From: Salinicola lusitanus
GTDB taxonomy: Bacteria; Pseudomonadota; Gammaproteobacteria; Pseudomonadales; Halomonadaceae
NCBI RefSeq assembly: GCF_003206045.1
Contig: NZ_PZJM01000003.1
Location: forward strand, 175,836 to 239,835
Length of the DNA stretch: 64,000 nt
Direction: 5' to 3'
The notes below the pieces were generated by a model, which worked only from the letters and a program-made list of their open reading frames with translations, had not been told where the DNA came from and ran no database searches. The position numbers were made by a program, and so were the translations under genes. Shown in pieces: positions 24,711 through 33,352 of the stretch; position 1 is the first letter of the stretch; every line of letters begins with the position of its first letter.

Positions 24711-25184
24711 ATGAGAGACTTCCTGCTCGGGCTGGCATTCGTGATCGGCGGCGGCGTGGTCATCGCCGTCGCCCAGACCTACCCAACCATGCCGACACTC
24801 CAGTTCGGCCCCTCGCTGTTTCCCTCGCTGATCGGCGGGGGCATGGTGATCGGCGGACTGGTGCTGGCACTGACCCGGGTAGGCCAACTCAGGATCGCGT
24901 TCGCCGGCCCCCGTGCCCAGACACCACGATACGATTACCGCGGCCTGCTGATCTCGCTGCTGCCCTGTGCGCTGATCGTCTTCTATATCCTCGCCAGCGA
25001 GTGGCTGGGCGCGCCCTTGTGCATGGCGGTGAGCATGCTGATTCTGATGCTGCTGCGCGGCGCCAGACCGTGGCTCTCGCTGATCGTGTCGCTGGTCGTC
25101 GCGACGGCGATCTACCTGCTGTTCTCACGCTATCTGCTGATTCCGCTGCCGGAAGGCACCCTGCTGTCTCAAATCCTACCCTAG
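24711..25184 (+). CDS. Tripartite tricarboxylate transporter small subunit (TctB family)
   Basis: A 157-residue membrane protein with four hydrophobic segments (about residues 4-22, 38-56, 78-97 and 103-140) and the family feature GPSLFPSLIGGGMVIGG. It is the small membrane partner of TctA. It lies 28 bp after tctC and 14 bp before tctA in the same operon. The sequence is weakly conserved, as usual for TctB, so the call leans on position. Confidence 0.82.
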   Translation: MRDFLLGLAFVIGGGVVIAVAQTYPTMPTLQFGPSLFPSLIGGGMVIGGLVLALTRVGQLRIAFAGPRAQTPRYDYRGLLISLLPCALIVFYILASEWLGAPLCMAVSMLILMLLRGARPWLSLIVSLVVATAIYLLFSRYLLIPLPEGTLLSQILP

Positions 25185-25198
25185 CCTGGTGATTGCCC

Positions 25199-26716
25199 AT
25201 GGACTCCTTTCTGCAAGGCCTGGCAATGGTGTTCAACGTCCAGACGATGCTGGTCATCGTCGCGGCGGCCGTCTTCGGACTCTTCGTGGGCGCCATTCCC
25301 GGCCTGACCGCCACCATGGCGGTAGCGCTGCTGGTGCCGATCACGTTCTACATGGATGCCACCCCGGCCATTGCCGCCATCGTGGCCACCTCGGCCATGG
25401 CGATCTTCGCCGGTGACATACCCGGCACCTATCTCAACATTCCCGGCACCCCGGCTTCCGCCGCTTATGTCGGCGAGTCCTATCGTCTCGCCCAGAAGGG
25501 CCGCGCTCGGGAAACGCTGGGTACCAACCTGGTCTGCTCCGTCATCGGCGGGCTGTTCGGCACCTTGGTGCTGGTGTTCGTCTCCCCCTCGCTGGCCGAA
25601 ATGGCGCTCAATTTCAGCTCGTTCGAATACTTCTGGCTCGCCCTGCTGGGACTGAGCAGCTCGATCTTCATCGCCATCGGTTCCCGGGTCAAAGCGTTCC
25701 TGTCGTTGACCGTCGGCCTGCTGCTCTCCACGGTCGGTCTGGACATGATGAGTGGCGCGCCGCGCTTCACCTTCGGCGTCCCCGACCTGATGGCCGGCAT
25801 CAATTTCATCCCGGTGATGATCGGCATGTTCGCGCTCAACGAGATCATGATGTTCTACGGCTCGCGGGCCGAGGCGCGCAGCGTCCCGGTGATGGCCAAG
25901 GACAGCGTGTTCGCCGGCGCGCCAAAGCACGTCAAGACCTACTGGCGTAACGTCCTTCGCGGCAGTTCGCTGGGCACGCTCATCGGCGCGCTGCCCGGTG
26001 CGGGTGCGGATATCGCGGCGTGGATCGCCTACGCGCTGGGCAAGAGCCGCTCCAAGGAGAAGGAGAAATATGGCACCGGCCATATCGAAGGCATCGTCGA
26101 CGCCAGCTCCGCCAACAACTCCGGCATCAGCGGTGCCTGGGTACCGGCGCTGGTATTCGGCATCCCCGGCGACACCATCACCGCCATCGTCATCGGCGTG
26201 CTCTACATGAAGGGCATGAATCCGGGGCCGACGATCTTCATGAATGGCGGCGGCCAGGTCTATGCGCTGTTCACGGTCTTCTTCGTCGCCAACCTGATCA
26301 TGCTGCCGATCGGCTACCTCGCCATCCGCGCCTCGAAGGTGTTCATCCTGACCCCGCGCAAGCTGCTGATGCCGGTGATTCTGAGCTTCTGCATCGTCGG
26401 CGCCTTCGCCATCAACAACTCGATCACCGATATCTGGATCATGCTGATCATCGGGATGGTGGCCTTCGTGCTGGCCCGCAATGACTTCCCCATGGCACCG
26501 GCGATCCTGGGCCTGGTGCTCGGCGGCACGCTGGAGAACAGCTTCATGAGTTCGATGCTGAAATCCAACGGCGATCTGCTGGCCTTCTTCGAACGGCCGA
26601 TCAGCGCCGCCCTCGGCGCGCTGGTCATCCTGATCTGGCTGCTGCCCTCGTTGATCCGGCTGGTCCGCCGGCTGCGCAGCTCGCCGCCATCCAGTCACAA
26701 GCCGAGGTCCTCATGA
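25199..26716 (+). CDS. Tripartite tricarboxylate transporter large permease (TctA family)
   Basis: A 505-residue membrane permease with about 11-12 hydrophobic segments. Diagnostic TctA blocks are GAIPGLTATMAVALLVPITF near residue 33, GDIPGTYLNIPGTPASAA, the second inverted-repeat copy GALPGAGADIAAWIAYALGK, and VPALVFGIPGDTITAIVIGVL. It carries out ion-driven uptake with the periplasmic TctC. ATG at 25199 with GGTGA upstream; a TTG two codons earlier is in frame. Its stop overlaps the start of the next gene by four bases, so the dehydrogenase is tied to the transporter. Confidence 0.9.
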   Translation: MDSFLQGLAMVFNVQTMLVIVAAAVFGLFVGAIPGLTATMAVALLVPITFYMDATPAIAAIVATSAMAIFAGDIPGTYLNIPGTPASAAYVGESYRLAQKGRARETLGTNLVCSVIGGLFGTLVLVFVSPSLAEMALNFSSFEYFWLALLGLSSSIFIAIGSRVKAFLSLTVGLLLSTVGLDMMSGAPRFTFGVPDLMAGINFIPVMIGMFALNEIMMFYGSRAEARSVPVMAKDSVFAGAPKHVKTYWRNVLRGSSLGTLIGALPGAGADIAAWIAYALGKSRSKEKEKYGTGHIEGIVDASSANNSGISGAWVPALVFGIPGDTITAIVIGVLYMKGMNPGPTIFMNGGGQVYALFTVFFVANLIMLPIGYLAIRASKVFILTPRKLLMPVILSFCIVGAFAINNSITDIWIMLIIGMVAFVLARNDFPMAPAILGLVLGGTLENSFMSSMLKSNGDLLAFFERPISAALGALVILIWLLPSLIRLVRRLRSSPPSSHKPRSS

Positions 26717-27768
26717 CACGCTACGATGCAGCCGACCTGCGCACTACCCTGGCCACGCTCTTCACCGAGAACGGCGCCTCGCCGGAAGTGGCGGAAACCA
26801 CCGCCCGGATTCTGGTCGAGGGCGACCTGCTCGGTCACCATACCCATGGCGTGAAGCTGGCCAACGGTTATCTCAAGGACCTCAAGGCGGGACATGCCAG
26901 CGGCGACCACAGCCGGCTCGAGATCCAGGAGAACAGCCCGGTCGCGGCGCTGTTCGACGGCCACTACCTGCTGGGTCCGTACCTGGTGCAACGGGCGCTG
27001 GATCACTGCCGCGACGCCGCCGCCACCTTCGGGATCGGCATGGTCAGTCTCAAGCGCTCGCATCACATCGCATGCCTGGCGGCGTACCTGCAGCCGCTGG
27101 TCGAGGCCAATCTGGTTCCGCTGATATTGACCTCGGACCCGGCGGTCGCCTCGGTCGCACCGTTCGGCGGCCTGGATCGTGTCTACACGCCGAACCCGTT
27201 GGCCATCGGTATCCCGGGACGCGAGCAGCCGCTTCTGATCGACGTCAGCATGTCGACCATCACCAACGGCACCGTGGCCAAGACCCGTGCCGCCGGCGAC
27301 AAGCTCGACCACCCGGCGATTCTCACCGGTCACGGCGAGATCAGTGACGACCCCGAGGACTATTTCGCCTCCCCGGAGGGGAGCATTCTGCCCCTGGGCG
27401 AACTCGCCTTCGGTCACAAGGGATTCGCGCTGGGGCTGATGGTCGAAGCCTTGACCTCGGCCCTTTCCGGCTATGGCCGCAAGGACGCCCCGGAAGGCTG
27501 GGGCGCGTCGGTGATGGTCATGGTGATCGATCCGGCCCGTTTCGGTGGCGTGGAACCCTTCCTCGACGAGACCGACCATCTCGCCAGACGCTGCCTCGGC
27601 AGCCGGCCACGCGATCCCGATCGACCGGTCCGCCTGCCGGGTCAGTCCGGCCTCGCCCGTCGCCGGGACTATCTGGACAACGGCATTCCACTGCCATCGG
27701 ACGTGGTGGAGGCGATGCGCGAGGCCGTGGCAGACTCGTCGCTATCGGGCAGTACCGCGTTCGGCTGA
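26713..27768 (+). CDS. Ldh (malate/L-lactate dehydrogenase) family oxidoreductase
   Basis: A 351-residue NAD(P)-dependent 2-hydroxy/2-keto acid oxidoreductase of the YlbC/YiaK/ComC family, unrelated to classical lactate dehydrogenase. The family signature is present: N-terminal helices, HHTHGVKLANGYLKDL with the catalytic-region His, MVSLKRSHHIACLAAYL, NPLAIGIPG, DVSMSTITNG and FGHKGFALGLMVEAL. Joined to tctA by an ATGA overlap and followed by xylX, it probably reduces or oxidises the imported acid or a downstream keto acid. The substrate cannot be read from sequence; 2,3-diketogulonate, ureidoglycolate and sulfolactate enzymes share the fold. Confidence 0.78.
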   Translation: MTRYDAADLRTTLATLFTENGASPEVAETTARILVEGDLLGHHTHGVKLANGYLKDLKAGHASGDHSRLEIQENSPVAALFDGHYLLGPYLVQRALDHCRDAAATFGIGMVSLKRSHHIACLAAYLQPLVEANLVPLILTSDPAVASVAPFGGLDRVYTPNPLAIGIPGREQPLLIDVSMSTITNGTVAKTRAAGDKLDHPAILTGHGEISDDPEDYFASPEGSILPLGELAFGHKGFALGLMVEALTSALSGYGRKDAPEGWGASVMVMVIDPARFGGVEPFLDETDHLARRCLGSRPRDPDRPVRLPGQSGLARRRDYLDNGIPLPSDVVEAMREAVADSSLSGSTAFG

Positions 27769-27811
27769 TGCCACCCCACTTTCTCTCGACTCGACAGGAG
27801 CTCACCGCGAC

Positions 27812-29011
27812 ATGGCCCCATTCAACGATTCCGACTCCGTTTCCCCGCAGCGCCAGGCCGGGCACTGCCTGCCCGACGATGCCGATCGCGCTCTGCTGGT
27901 GGGTCGCGTCTGGCTGGAGAGCGCCGGCGGCCGGTCCGGGCCGGCGCCGGTGGCGCTGCGCGGCGATACGCTGGTCGATCTCTCCCGCCACGTGGCCACC
28001 ATGGCCGACCTGCTGGAGCGCGAAGACGCGACCTGGCTCGTGCGTGAAGCGCCGGGCGATAGCATCGGCACGCTCGACGAGATCCTGGCCAATAGCGTGG
28101 CCGATACGCCGAAGCCCCCCTACCTGCTGGCCCCCTGCGACGTGCAGGCGATCAAGGCCTGCGGCGTAACGTTCGCCGTCAGCCTGCTGGAACGGGTCAT
28201 CGAGGAGCAGGCCGGTGGCGACCTCAAGCGTGCCGCCGAACTGCGCGAGGAGATCCAGGCGCTGATCGGTGGCGACCTGTCGCGGATCGAGCCCGGCTCG
28301 GCGGAAGCGATGGCGCTCAAGACCGAATTGCAGGCACGTGGCGGCTGGTCGCAGTACATGGAAGTGGGGATCGGCCCCGACGCCGAGGTGTTCTCCAAGG
28401 CGCAGCCGCTGTCGGCCGTCGGCCATGGTGCGCGGGTCGGCCTGCACCCCGCGTCCCAATGGAACAATCCGGAGCCGGAGATCGTGCTGGCGGTGGATGC
28501 CGAGGGCCAGGTCCGCGGCGCGACCCTGGGCAATGACGTCAACCTGCGCGACATCGAGGGCCGCAGTGCCCTGCTGCTGGGCAAGGCGAAGGACAACAAC
28601 GCCTCCTGCTCGATCGGCCCCTTCATTCGCCTCTTCGATGAGCACTTCGGCATCGACGATGTCCGCAACGCCCGGGTCTCGCTGCGCATCGAGGGGGCGG
28701 ACGACGACTTCGTGCTGGAGGGCGAGAGCGACATGCGCGAGATCAGCCGCGATCCGCTCGACCTGGTCGCGCAGACCTACGGTGCGCACCATCAGTATCC
28801 CGACGGCTTCATGCTGTTCCTCGGCACCATGTTCTCGCCGATCCAGGATCGGGATGGCGAGGGCCAGGGCTTCACCCACCACGTGGGCGACCGGGTGACG
28901 ATCTCGACGTCCAGGCTGGGCGCGCTGACCAATGTCGTCGATCGCAGCGATCGGCTCCCCCCCTGGACCTTCGGTATTCGCGCGCTACTGGCCCACCTCG
29001 GCCAGCGCTGA
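27812..29011 (+). CDS. xylX: 2-keto-3-deoxy-D-xylonate dehydratase, FAH family (XylX type)
   Basis: Predicted to dehydrate 2-keto-3-deoxy-D-xylonate to alpha-ketoglutarate semialdehyde. The 399-residue protein has the XylX-type N-terminal region (LPDDADRALLVGRVWLE, then a segment on DLSRHVATMADLLE) and a FAH catalytic core from about residue 180, with the metal-binding WNNPEPEIVLAVDAEG and GNDVNLRDIEGRSALLLGKAKDN. The C-terminal GFMLFLGTMFSPI is also typical. Length agrees with Caulobacter XylX (about 385). It closes the TTT-Ldh operon. A separate FAH protein of the AraD1 type sits beside xylD, so the division of labour is open. Confidence 0.8.
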   Translation: MAPFNDSDSVSPQRQAGHCLPDDADRALLVGRVWLESAGGRSGPAPVALRGDTLVDLSRHVATMADLLEREDATWLVREAPGDSIGTLDEILANSVADTPKPPYLLAPCDVQAIKACGVTFAVSLLERVIEEQAGGDLKRAAELREEIQALIGGDLSRIEPGSAEAMALKTELQARGGWSQYMEVGIGPDAEVFSKAQPLSAVGHGARVGLHPASQWNNPEPEIVLAVDAEGQVRGATLGNDVNLRDIEGRSALLLGKAKDNNASCSIGPFIRLFDEHFGIDDVRNARVSLRIEGADDDFVLEGESDMREISRDPLDLVAQTYGAHHQYPDGFMLFLGTMFSPIQDRDGEGQGFTHHVGDRVTISTSRLGALTNVVDRSDRLPPWTFGIRALLAHLGQR

Positions 29012-29076
29012 CATCGATCGCGAACGCACCACCCATCGCGAGAACGCAGCGAGTGCCGCCGCCGAGCCGGCGGCGC

Positions 29077-30006
29077 TCAGGCGTCGTCGCGCATCAACAG
29101 GATATCGATGAACTCGCCGACCACGTCCGATATCTCTTCCCCCTTGCGGGTCAGAACACCGTAATAGCCCAGCGGCTCGCCGATCACCAGCGGCAGCGCG
29201 GTGAATTTACCTGCCGAGATCGCGGTCTTGAGTACCGACGTCGGCAGCAGCGCAATGGCGTCCGATGAGCTCACCAGTTGCAGCGTCGTCTGTGTCGACG
29301 TGGTTTCCACCACGTTGCGGGGCGACGACACGCCGGCTTCGGCCAGAGCGACTTCGAACAGGCCCCGCATCGGGCTGCTCATGGGATGCAGGACCCAGGG
29401 CCAGCGCACGATCTCGCCGAGCCCGGGGAGACTTTGGCACAGCGGGTGCTCCGCCCTGACCACGATCGAGACGGGCTCCGCCTGCAGGGGCATGAAGTCG
29501 AACAGATGATGCTGGGCGTGCTCCGTGACTCGCCCGAGCACCACGTCCAGGCGCTTGTACTCCAGGTCCGCCAGCAGCCGGTCGCTGGAGTTCTCGAACA
29601 GGCTCACCGCCAGCTGTGGGCGTCGCGCCTTGATCGAGGTGATCGCCTTGGGCAGCAACAGCGGTGCCGCGCCCGGCACCGAGCCGATGACGAGCTTGCC
29701 GTACCCCCCCTCCCGCAGCGACACCAGATCGTCGATCAGGCGGTCGGTGTCGTTGAGGATGCTGCGGGCGTAGCGCACTAGCAACCGCCCGGCGTCGGTG
29801 ATCTCCATGTGGCGAGGCTGACGATAGAAAAGCGTCATGCCGAAGAAGGTCTCGATGTCCTTCAGCATCTTGCTGGCCGCAGGCTGACTCATGTTCATAT
29901 GGCGAGACGTGGCGTGAAGATTGCGACTTTCGTCTAGCGTGACGAGCAGTACGAGATGCTTGATTCGCAACCAGCCCTTGACGTGAATACGACTATCGTT
30001 GGACAT
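29077..30006 (-). CDS. LysR family regulator
   Basis: A 309-residue LysR-type regulator: winged helix at about residues 10-70 (LHATSRHMNMSQPAASKMLKDIETFFG) and a substrate-binding-like domain from about 95 (GKLVIGSVPGAAPLLLPKAI). The placement of the HTH after an 11-residue lead and the long KMLKDIE helix recall GbpR/Cbl-like regulators of sugar metabolism. It is divergent from fucD, with a T-rich 269-bp gap that contains a LysR-type inverted repeat, so regulation of fucD and the TRAP genes is likely. The start at 30006 is taken from domain alignment; the frame is open 26 codons further. Confidence 0.87.
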   Translation of the reverse strand: MSNDSRIHVKGWLRIKHLVLLVTLDESRNLHATSRHMNMSQPAASKMLKDIETFFGMTLFYRQPRHMEITDAGRLLVRYARSILNDTDRLIDDLVSLREGGYGKLVIGSVPGAAPLLLPKAITSIKARRPQLAVSLFENSSDRLLADLEYKRLDVVLGRVTEHAQHHLFDFMPLQAEPVSIVVRAEHPLCQSLPGLGEIVRWPWVLHPMSSPMRGLFEVALAEAGVSSPRNVVETTSTQTTLQLVSSSDAIALLPTSVLKTAISAGKFTALPLVIGEPLGYYGVLTRKGEEISDVVGEFIDILLMRDDA

Positions 30007-30041
30007 CAATGCCACCCCGCATAATCCTTTGGTCAAAAACA

Positions 30042-30056
30042 ATAACCCTCGGTTAT
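30042..30056. promoter_or_regulatory. Candidate LysR-type operator
   Basis: ATAACC-CTC-GGTTAT is a perfect 6-3-6 palindrome, 35 bp upstream of the LysR start in the gap between it and fucD. Spacing and symmetry fit a LysR recognition site that would also autoregulate. The rest of the 269-bp gap is AT-rich, with A runs near 30064-30074, and holds no gene. Confidence 0.55.
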
Positions 30057-30275
30057 CGGGGTTGCAAAAAAAACGATTAGCCACCGATCTCGAGCGCCGA
30101 TTAGGCTACCGAATGACCCACGAAAGATGGCTCGTACTTTCGACGGATATTCCCAAATGACGTTTTTTATTTTTGAAAAATAGAAGACAAAAAACAGGGT
30201 GACTTTCCGGTATTGAAAGTCGTCGAGGGTACCCACTCTCCATCCCATACTCTCCAGGCAAGGAATCTTCTCGGC

Positions 30276-31577
30276 ATGCCCACGATTCAACGCGTCGAAG
30301 TTCAGGACATTCGCTTTCCGACCTCCCGCGAGCTGGACGGGTCGGATGCGATGAACGCCGCGCCGGACTATTCAGCCACCTATGTCATTCTGCACACCGA
30401 TGCCGATGACGGTATTACCGGCCACGGCCTGACCTTCACCATCGGCCGCGGCAACGAGATCTGCGTGACCGCCGTCGAATCGCTGGCAACGCGTCTGGAG
30501 GGGCGTTCGCTGTCGGACATCACCGCCGACATGGGCGCTTACTGGCGGGAACTCACCAGCGGGGACAGTCAGTTGCGCTGGCTGGGGCCGGAGAAAGGCG
30601 TCATTCATCTGGCCTGCTCGGCGATGATCAACGCGATCTGGGATCTGTGGGCCAAGCGGGAAGGCAAGCCGGTGTGGAAGCTGCTGGCCGACATGACGCC
30701 AGAGGAGCTGGTCCGCTGTCTCGATTTCCGCTTCGTGACCGATGCGCTGACGCCGGAAGAAGCGATCGGCCTGCTGCGCCGCCAGGCGCCAACCAAGGCC
30801 GAACGCGAGGCCCACCTGCGCGAGCACGGCTACCCCGGCTACACCACCTCGGCCGGCTGGCTGGGCTACTCCGAGGAGAAGATGCGGTCGCTGTGCCGCC
30901 AGGCGATCAGCGATGGCTGGGAGCACTTCAAGCAGAAGGTCGGCGGCGACATCGAGGAGGATCGACGGCGGGCCCGCATCCTGCGCGAGGAGATCGGCGA
31001 GGAGCGGCTGTTGATGATGGACGCCAATCAGATGTGGGACGTCGACGAGGCGATCGCCAACATGCGTCGGCTGGCCGAGTTCCGGCCACACTGGATCGAG
31101 GAGCCGACCAGTCCGGACGACGTGCTCGGTCACGCCGAGATTCGTCATCGGCTGTCGCCGATCGGTGTCGCCACCGGCGAGCACTGCCACAACCGGGTGA
31201 TGTTCAAGCAGCTCTTCCAGGCGGACGCCATCGATTTCTGCCAGCTGGATGCCGCCCGCCTGGGTGGACTCAACGAGGTGCTCGTGGTGCTGCTGATGGC
31301 CGCGAAGTATGACATCCCGGTCTGCCCCCACGGCGGTGGCGTGGGCCTGTGCGAATACACCCAGCACATCTCCATGTTCGACTACATCGCCGTTTCCGGA
31401 TCGCTCGAGGGTCGCCTGCTCGAGTACGTCGACCATCTGCACGACCATTTCATCGACCCGGTCAGGATCGATCGCGGGCACTATCAGCTACCCGATGCCG
31501 CCGGCTACGGCGTCACCATGAAAGCCAGCTCGCTCGATGCCCACCGGTTTCCCGGCGGCAGCGCCTGGCAGCAGTAG
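30276..31577 (+). CDS. fucD: L-fuconate dehydratase, enolase superfamily
   Basis: Dehydrates L-fuconate to 2-keto-3-deoxy-L-fuconate. The 433-residue protein begins with the FucD-specific block RFPTSRELDGSDAMN.APDYSATYVIL, then DSQLRWLGPEKGV, the KxK catalytic Lys pair in FKQKVGG, metal ligands in MMDANQMWD, WIEEPTSPDDVLGH and TGEHCHNR, and CPHGGGVGLCEY with the acid/base His. Agreement with Xanthomonas FucD, from memory, is high. The next pathway enzymes are at 9464 and 10281. FucD enzymes also accept L-galactonate, which ties this gene to the lgoD cluster. It is followed by a TRAP transporter, probably for L-fuconate. Confidence 0.9.
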   Translation: MPTIQRVEVQDIRFPTSRELDGSDAMNAAPDYSATYVILHTDADDGITGHGLTFTIGRGNEICVTAVESLATRLEGRSLSDITADMGAYWRELTSGDSQLRWLGPEKGVIHLACSAMINAIWDLWAKREGKPVWKLLADMTPEELVRCLDFRFVTDALTPEEAIGLLRRQAPTKAEREAHLREHGYPGYTTSAGWLGYSEEKMRSLCRQAISDGWEHFKQKVGGDIEEDRRRARILREEIGEERLLMMDANQMWDVDEAIANMRRLAEFRPHWIEEPTSPDDVLGHAEIRHRLSPIGVATGEHCHNRVMFKQLFQADAIDFCQLDAARLGGLNEVLVVLLMAAKYDIPVCPHGGGVGLCEYTQHISMFDYIAVSGSLEGRLLEYVDHLHDHFIDPVRIDRGHYQLPDAAGYGVTMKASSLDAHRFPGGSAWQQ

Positions 31578-31706
31578 CCTCGTGCGCCGGACGCCCGCCA
31601 CCCAGAGCATTCGGACGTCGCCAACGCGGGCGTCGCCATGCCGCAAGTCACTCACGCGATTCATGCCACTCACGCGATAAGCACCAACAACGTTATGGAG
31701 CCGAAG

Positions 31707-32801
31707 ATGACAACAATCACATCCTTCCCCCACGCGACACGCCCTGGACGGACCCGTTCCCGGTTGACGACGCTGATGGTGGCGACGGTCCTCGGTCTGA
31801 CCAGCCTTTCTGCCGTGGCGGCGACCGAGATGCCGCCAATCCCGGAAGTCACCGGTGATGTCGTCGAGGGCGACGGCAACGACTACAACCTCAAGTTCAA
31901 CATCGGCCTGACCCAGTCCAGCGCGCAGTATCGCGGCCTGGAGTATTTCAAGAAGATCGTCGAGCAGCGCAGCGACGGTCATATTCAGGTGCAGACGTTC
32001 CATAGCGCACAACTGGGCGACGACCTGCAGTCGGTCAGCGCGCTGCAGGCCGGCACGCTGGAGATGACGGCGCCGTCGACCTCCCCCATGGTCAGCATGT
32101 TCCCGCAGTTTGCCGTCTTCGACCTGCCGTTCCTGTTCCCGACCCCGGAAATCGCCGACAAGGTACTGGACGGGGATATCGGTCAGCAGATGCTGAAGGA
32201 CGCCTCGACGAAGGGACTGGTGGCGATCGGCTGGGCCGAGAACGGCTATCGCCAGTTGACCAACAGCAAGCTGGCGGTGACTTCCCCCTCGGATCTGGAT
32301 GGCTTGAAGGTCAGGACCATGCAGAACCCGATCCATCTGGATATCTGGCGCACGCTCGGCGCCAACCCGACCCCGATGTCCTTTGCCGAACTGTTCACCG
32401 CGCTGGAGCAGGGTGTCGTCGACGGCCAGGAGAACCCGTGGATCACCATCGAATCCTCCAAGTTCAATGAAGTGCAGCAGTACGCGACCGAGACCAACCA
32501 CGTCTACACGCCGTTTATCACCCTGGTGTCCGAGCGCTTCTGGAACCGGCTGCCGGAGAGCTATCAGCAGCTGCTGCGCGAGGCGGCCAAGCAGATGGGC
32601 GACTACGAGCGCCAGGTCAGCCGAACGCTCAATGACCAGATCAAGCAGGAGCTGAAGGAACAGGGCATGCAGATCACCGAACTGACGCCCGAGCAGATCG
32701 CGACCTTCCAGGAAGATCTGGCACCGGTCTACGACGACTGGCGTGACAAGATCGGCGGCGACTTGATCGACCGTATTCGCGCTGAGTCCCAGGCTCAGTA
32801 A
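31707..32801 (+). CDS. TRAP transporter substrate-binding protein, DctP family
   Basis: A 364-residue secreted protein. A signal peptide occupies residues 1-37 (basic RTRSRLTT, hydrophobic LMVATVLGLTSLSAVAA). The DctP domain follows: YNLKFNIGLTQSSAQYRG, FHSAQLGDDLQSVSALQAG, the substrate-contact Arg in LKVRTMQNP, and the block FAELFTALEQGVVDGQENP. There are three in-frame ATG codons; 31707 has GGAG at 6 nt. A 27-residue mature extension (TEMPPIPEVTGDVVEGDGND) before the fold is longer than usual. It stands between fucD and its permeases, so L-fuconate or a similar acid is the likely ligand. Confidence 0.86.
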   Translation: MTTITSFPHATRPGRTRSRLTTLMVATVLGLTSLSAVAATEMPPIPEVTGDVVEGDGNDYNLKFNIGLTQSSAQYRGLEYFKKIVEQRSDGHIQVQTFHSAQLGDDLQSVSALQAGTLEMTAPSTSPMVSMFPQFAVFDLPFLFPTPEIADKVLDGDIGQQMLKDASTKGLVAIGWAENGYRQLTNSKLAVTSPSDLDGLKVRTMQNPIHLDIWRTLGANPTPMSFAELFTALEQGVVDGQENPWITIESSKFNEVQQYATETNHVYTPFITLVSERFWNRLPESYQQLLREAAKQMGDYERQVSRTLNDQIKQELKEQGMQITELTPEQIATFQEDLAPVYDDWRDKIGGDLIDRIRAESQAQ

Positions 32802-32809
32802 GTACCGGT

Positions 32810-32841
32810 TCGCCGCAGGCGCCGACTCGCGCCTGCGGCGA
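32810..32841 (+). promoter_or_regulatory. 13-bp hairpin between second TRAP dctP and dctQ
   Basis: Arms 32810-32822 and 32829-32841 are a perfect 13-bp inverted repeat with a 6-nt loop, starting 8 bp after the dctP stop and ending 22 bp before dctQ. It has no U run. The first TRAP operon has a hairpin in the same place. Confidence 0.6.
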
Positions 32842-32863
32842 GTGCGTGATCACGGAGGTCATG

Positions 32864-33352
32864 ATGAGTGCCGACTCGCCTTCCGCCCGGGGTCTCCTGG
32901 GCTGGCTACGCCAAACGCTGGAAATCGCTGCCGGGCTACTGGTGCTGGGCGTGGTGTTCTGCGTCACGGCCAACGTCTTTGGCCGCTTCGTTCTCAACTA
33001 TTCCTACACCTGGGCCGAGGAGCTCTCCCGGGTGCTGTTCATCTGGCTGGTGCTGCTCGGCGCCGGCGTGGGCAGTCTCGGCAACGAGCACGTGGCGGTC
33101 ACGTTCTTCCGCGACAAGGCGCCCGCCGGACTGCGCAAGGCCGCCGTGCTGCTGAGCATCGCCATCGTCTACATCGTCTGCATCTGCATCCTGCTCGGGT
33201 TCAACGAAGTCATCTCGGGCTACACCAGCGCCACGCCGATGCTGGGCATACCCCAGACGTTTCTGTACAGCGCCATGCCGGTGATGGCGATCCTGACGAT
33301 CATCGCCAACACCATCGCCCTGTTCTCCCTGTTCCGGAGCAAGACATCATGA
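32864..33352 (+). CDS. TRAP transporter small permease, DctQ family
   Basis: A 162-residue membrane protein with four hydrophobic segments and the DctQ pattern NVFGRFVLNYSYTWAEELSRVLFIWLVLLG, followed by GNEHVAVTFF. It pairs with the DctM subunit that overlaps its stop. GGAGG is 5 nt before the ATG at 32864; the ATG at 32861 is too close and a GTG at 32846 less likely. Confidence 0.86.
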   Translation: MSADSPSARGLLGWLRQTLEIAAGLLVLGVVFCVTANVFGRFVLNYSYTWAEELSRVLFIWLVLLGAGVGSLGNEHVAVTFFRDKAPAGLRKAAVLLSIAIVYIVCICILLGFNEVISGYTSATPMLGIPQTFLYSAMPVMAILTIIANTIALFSLFRSKTS

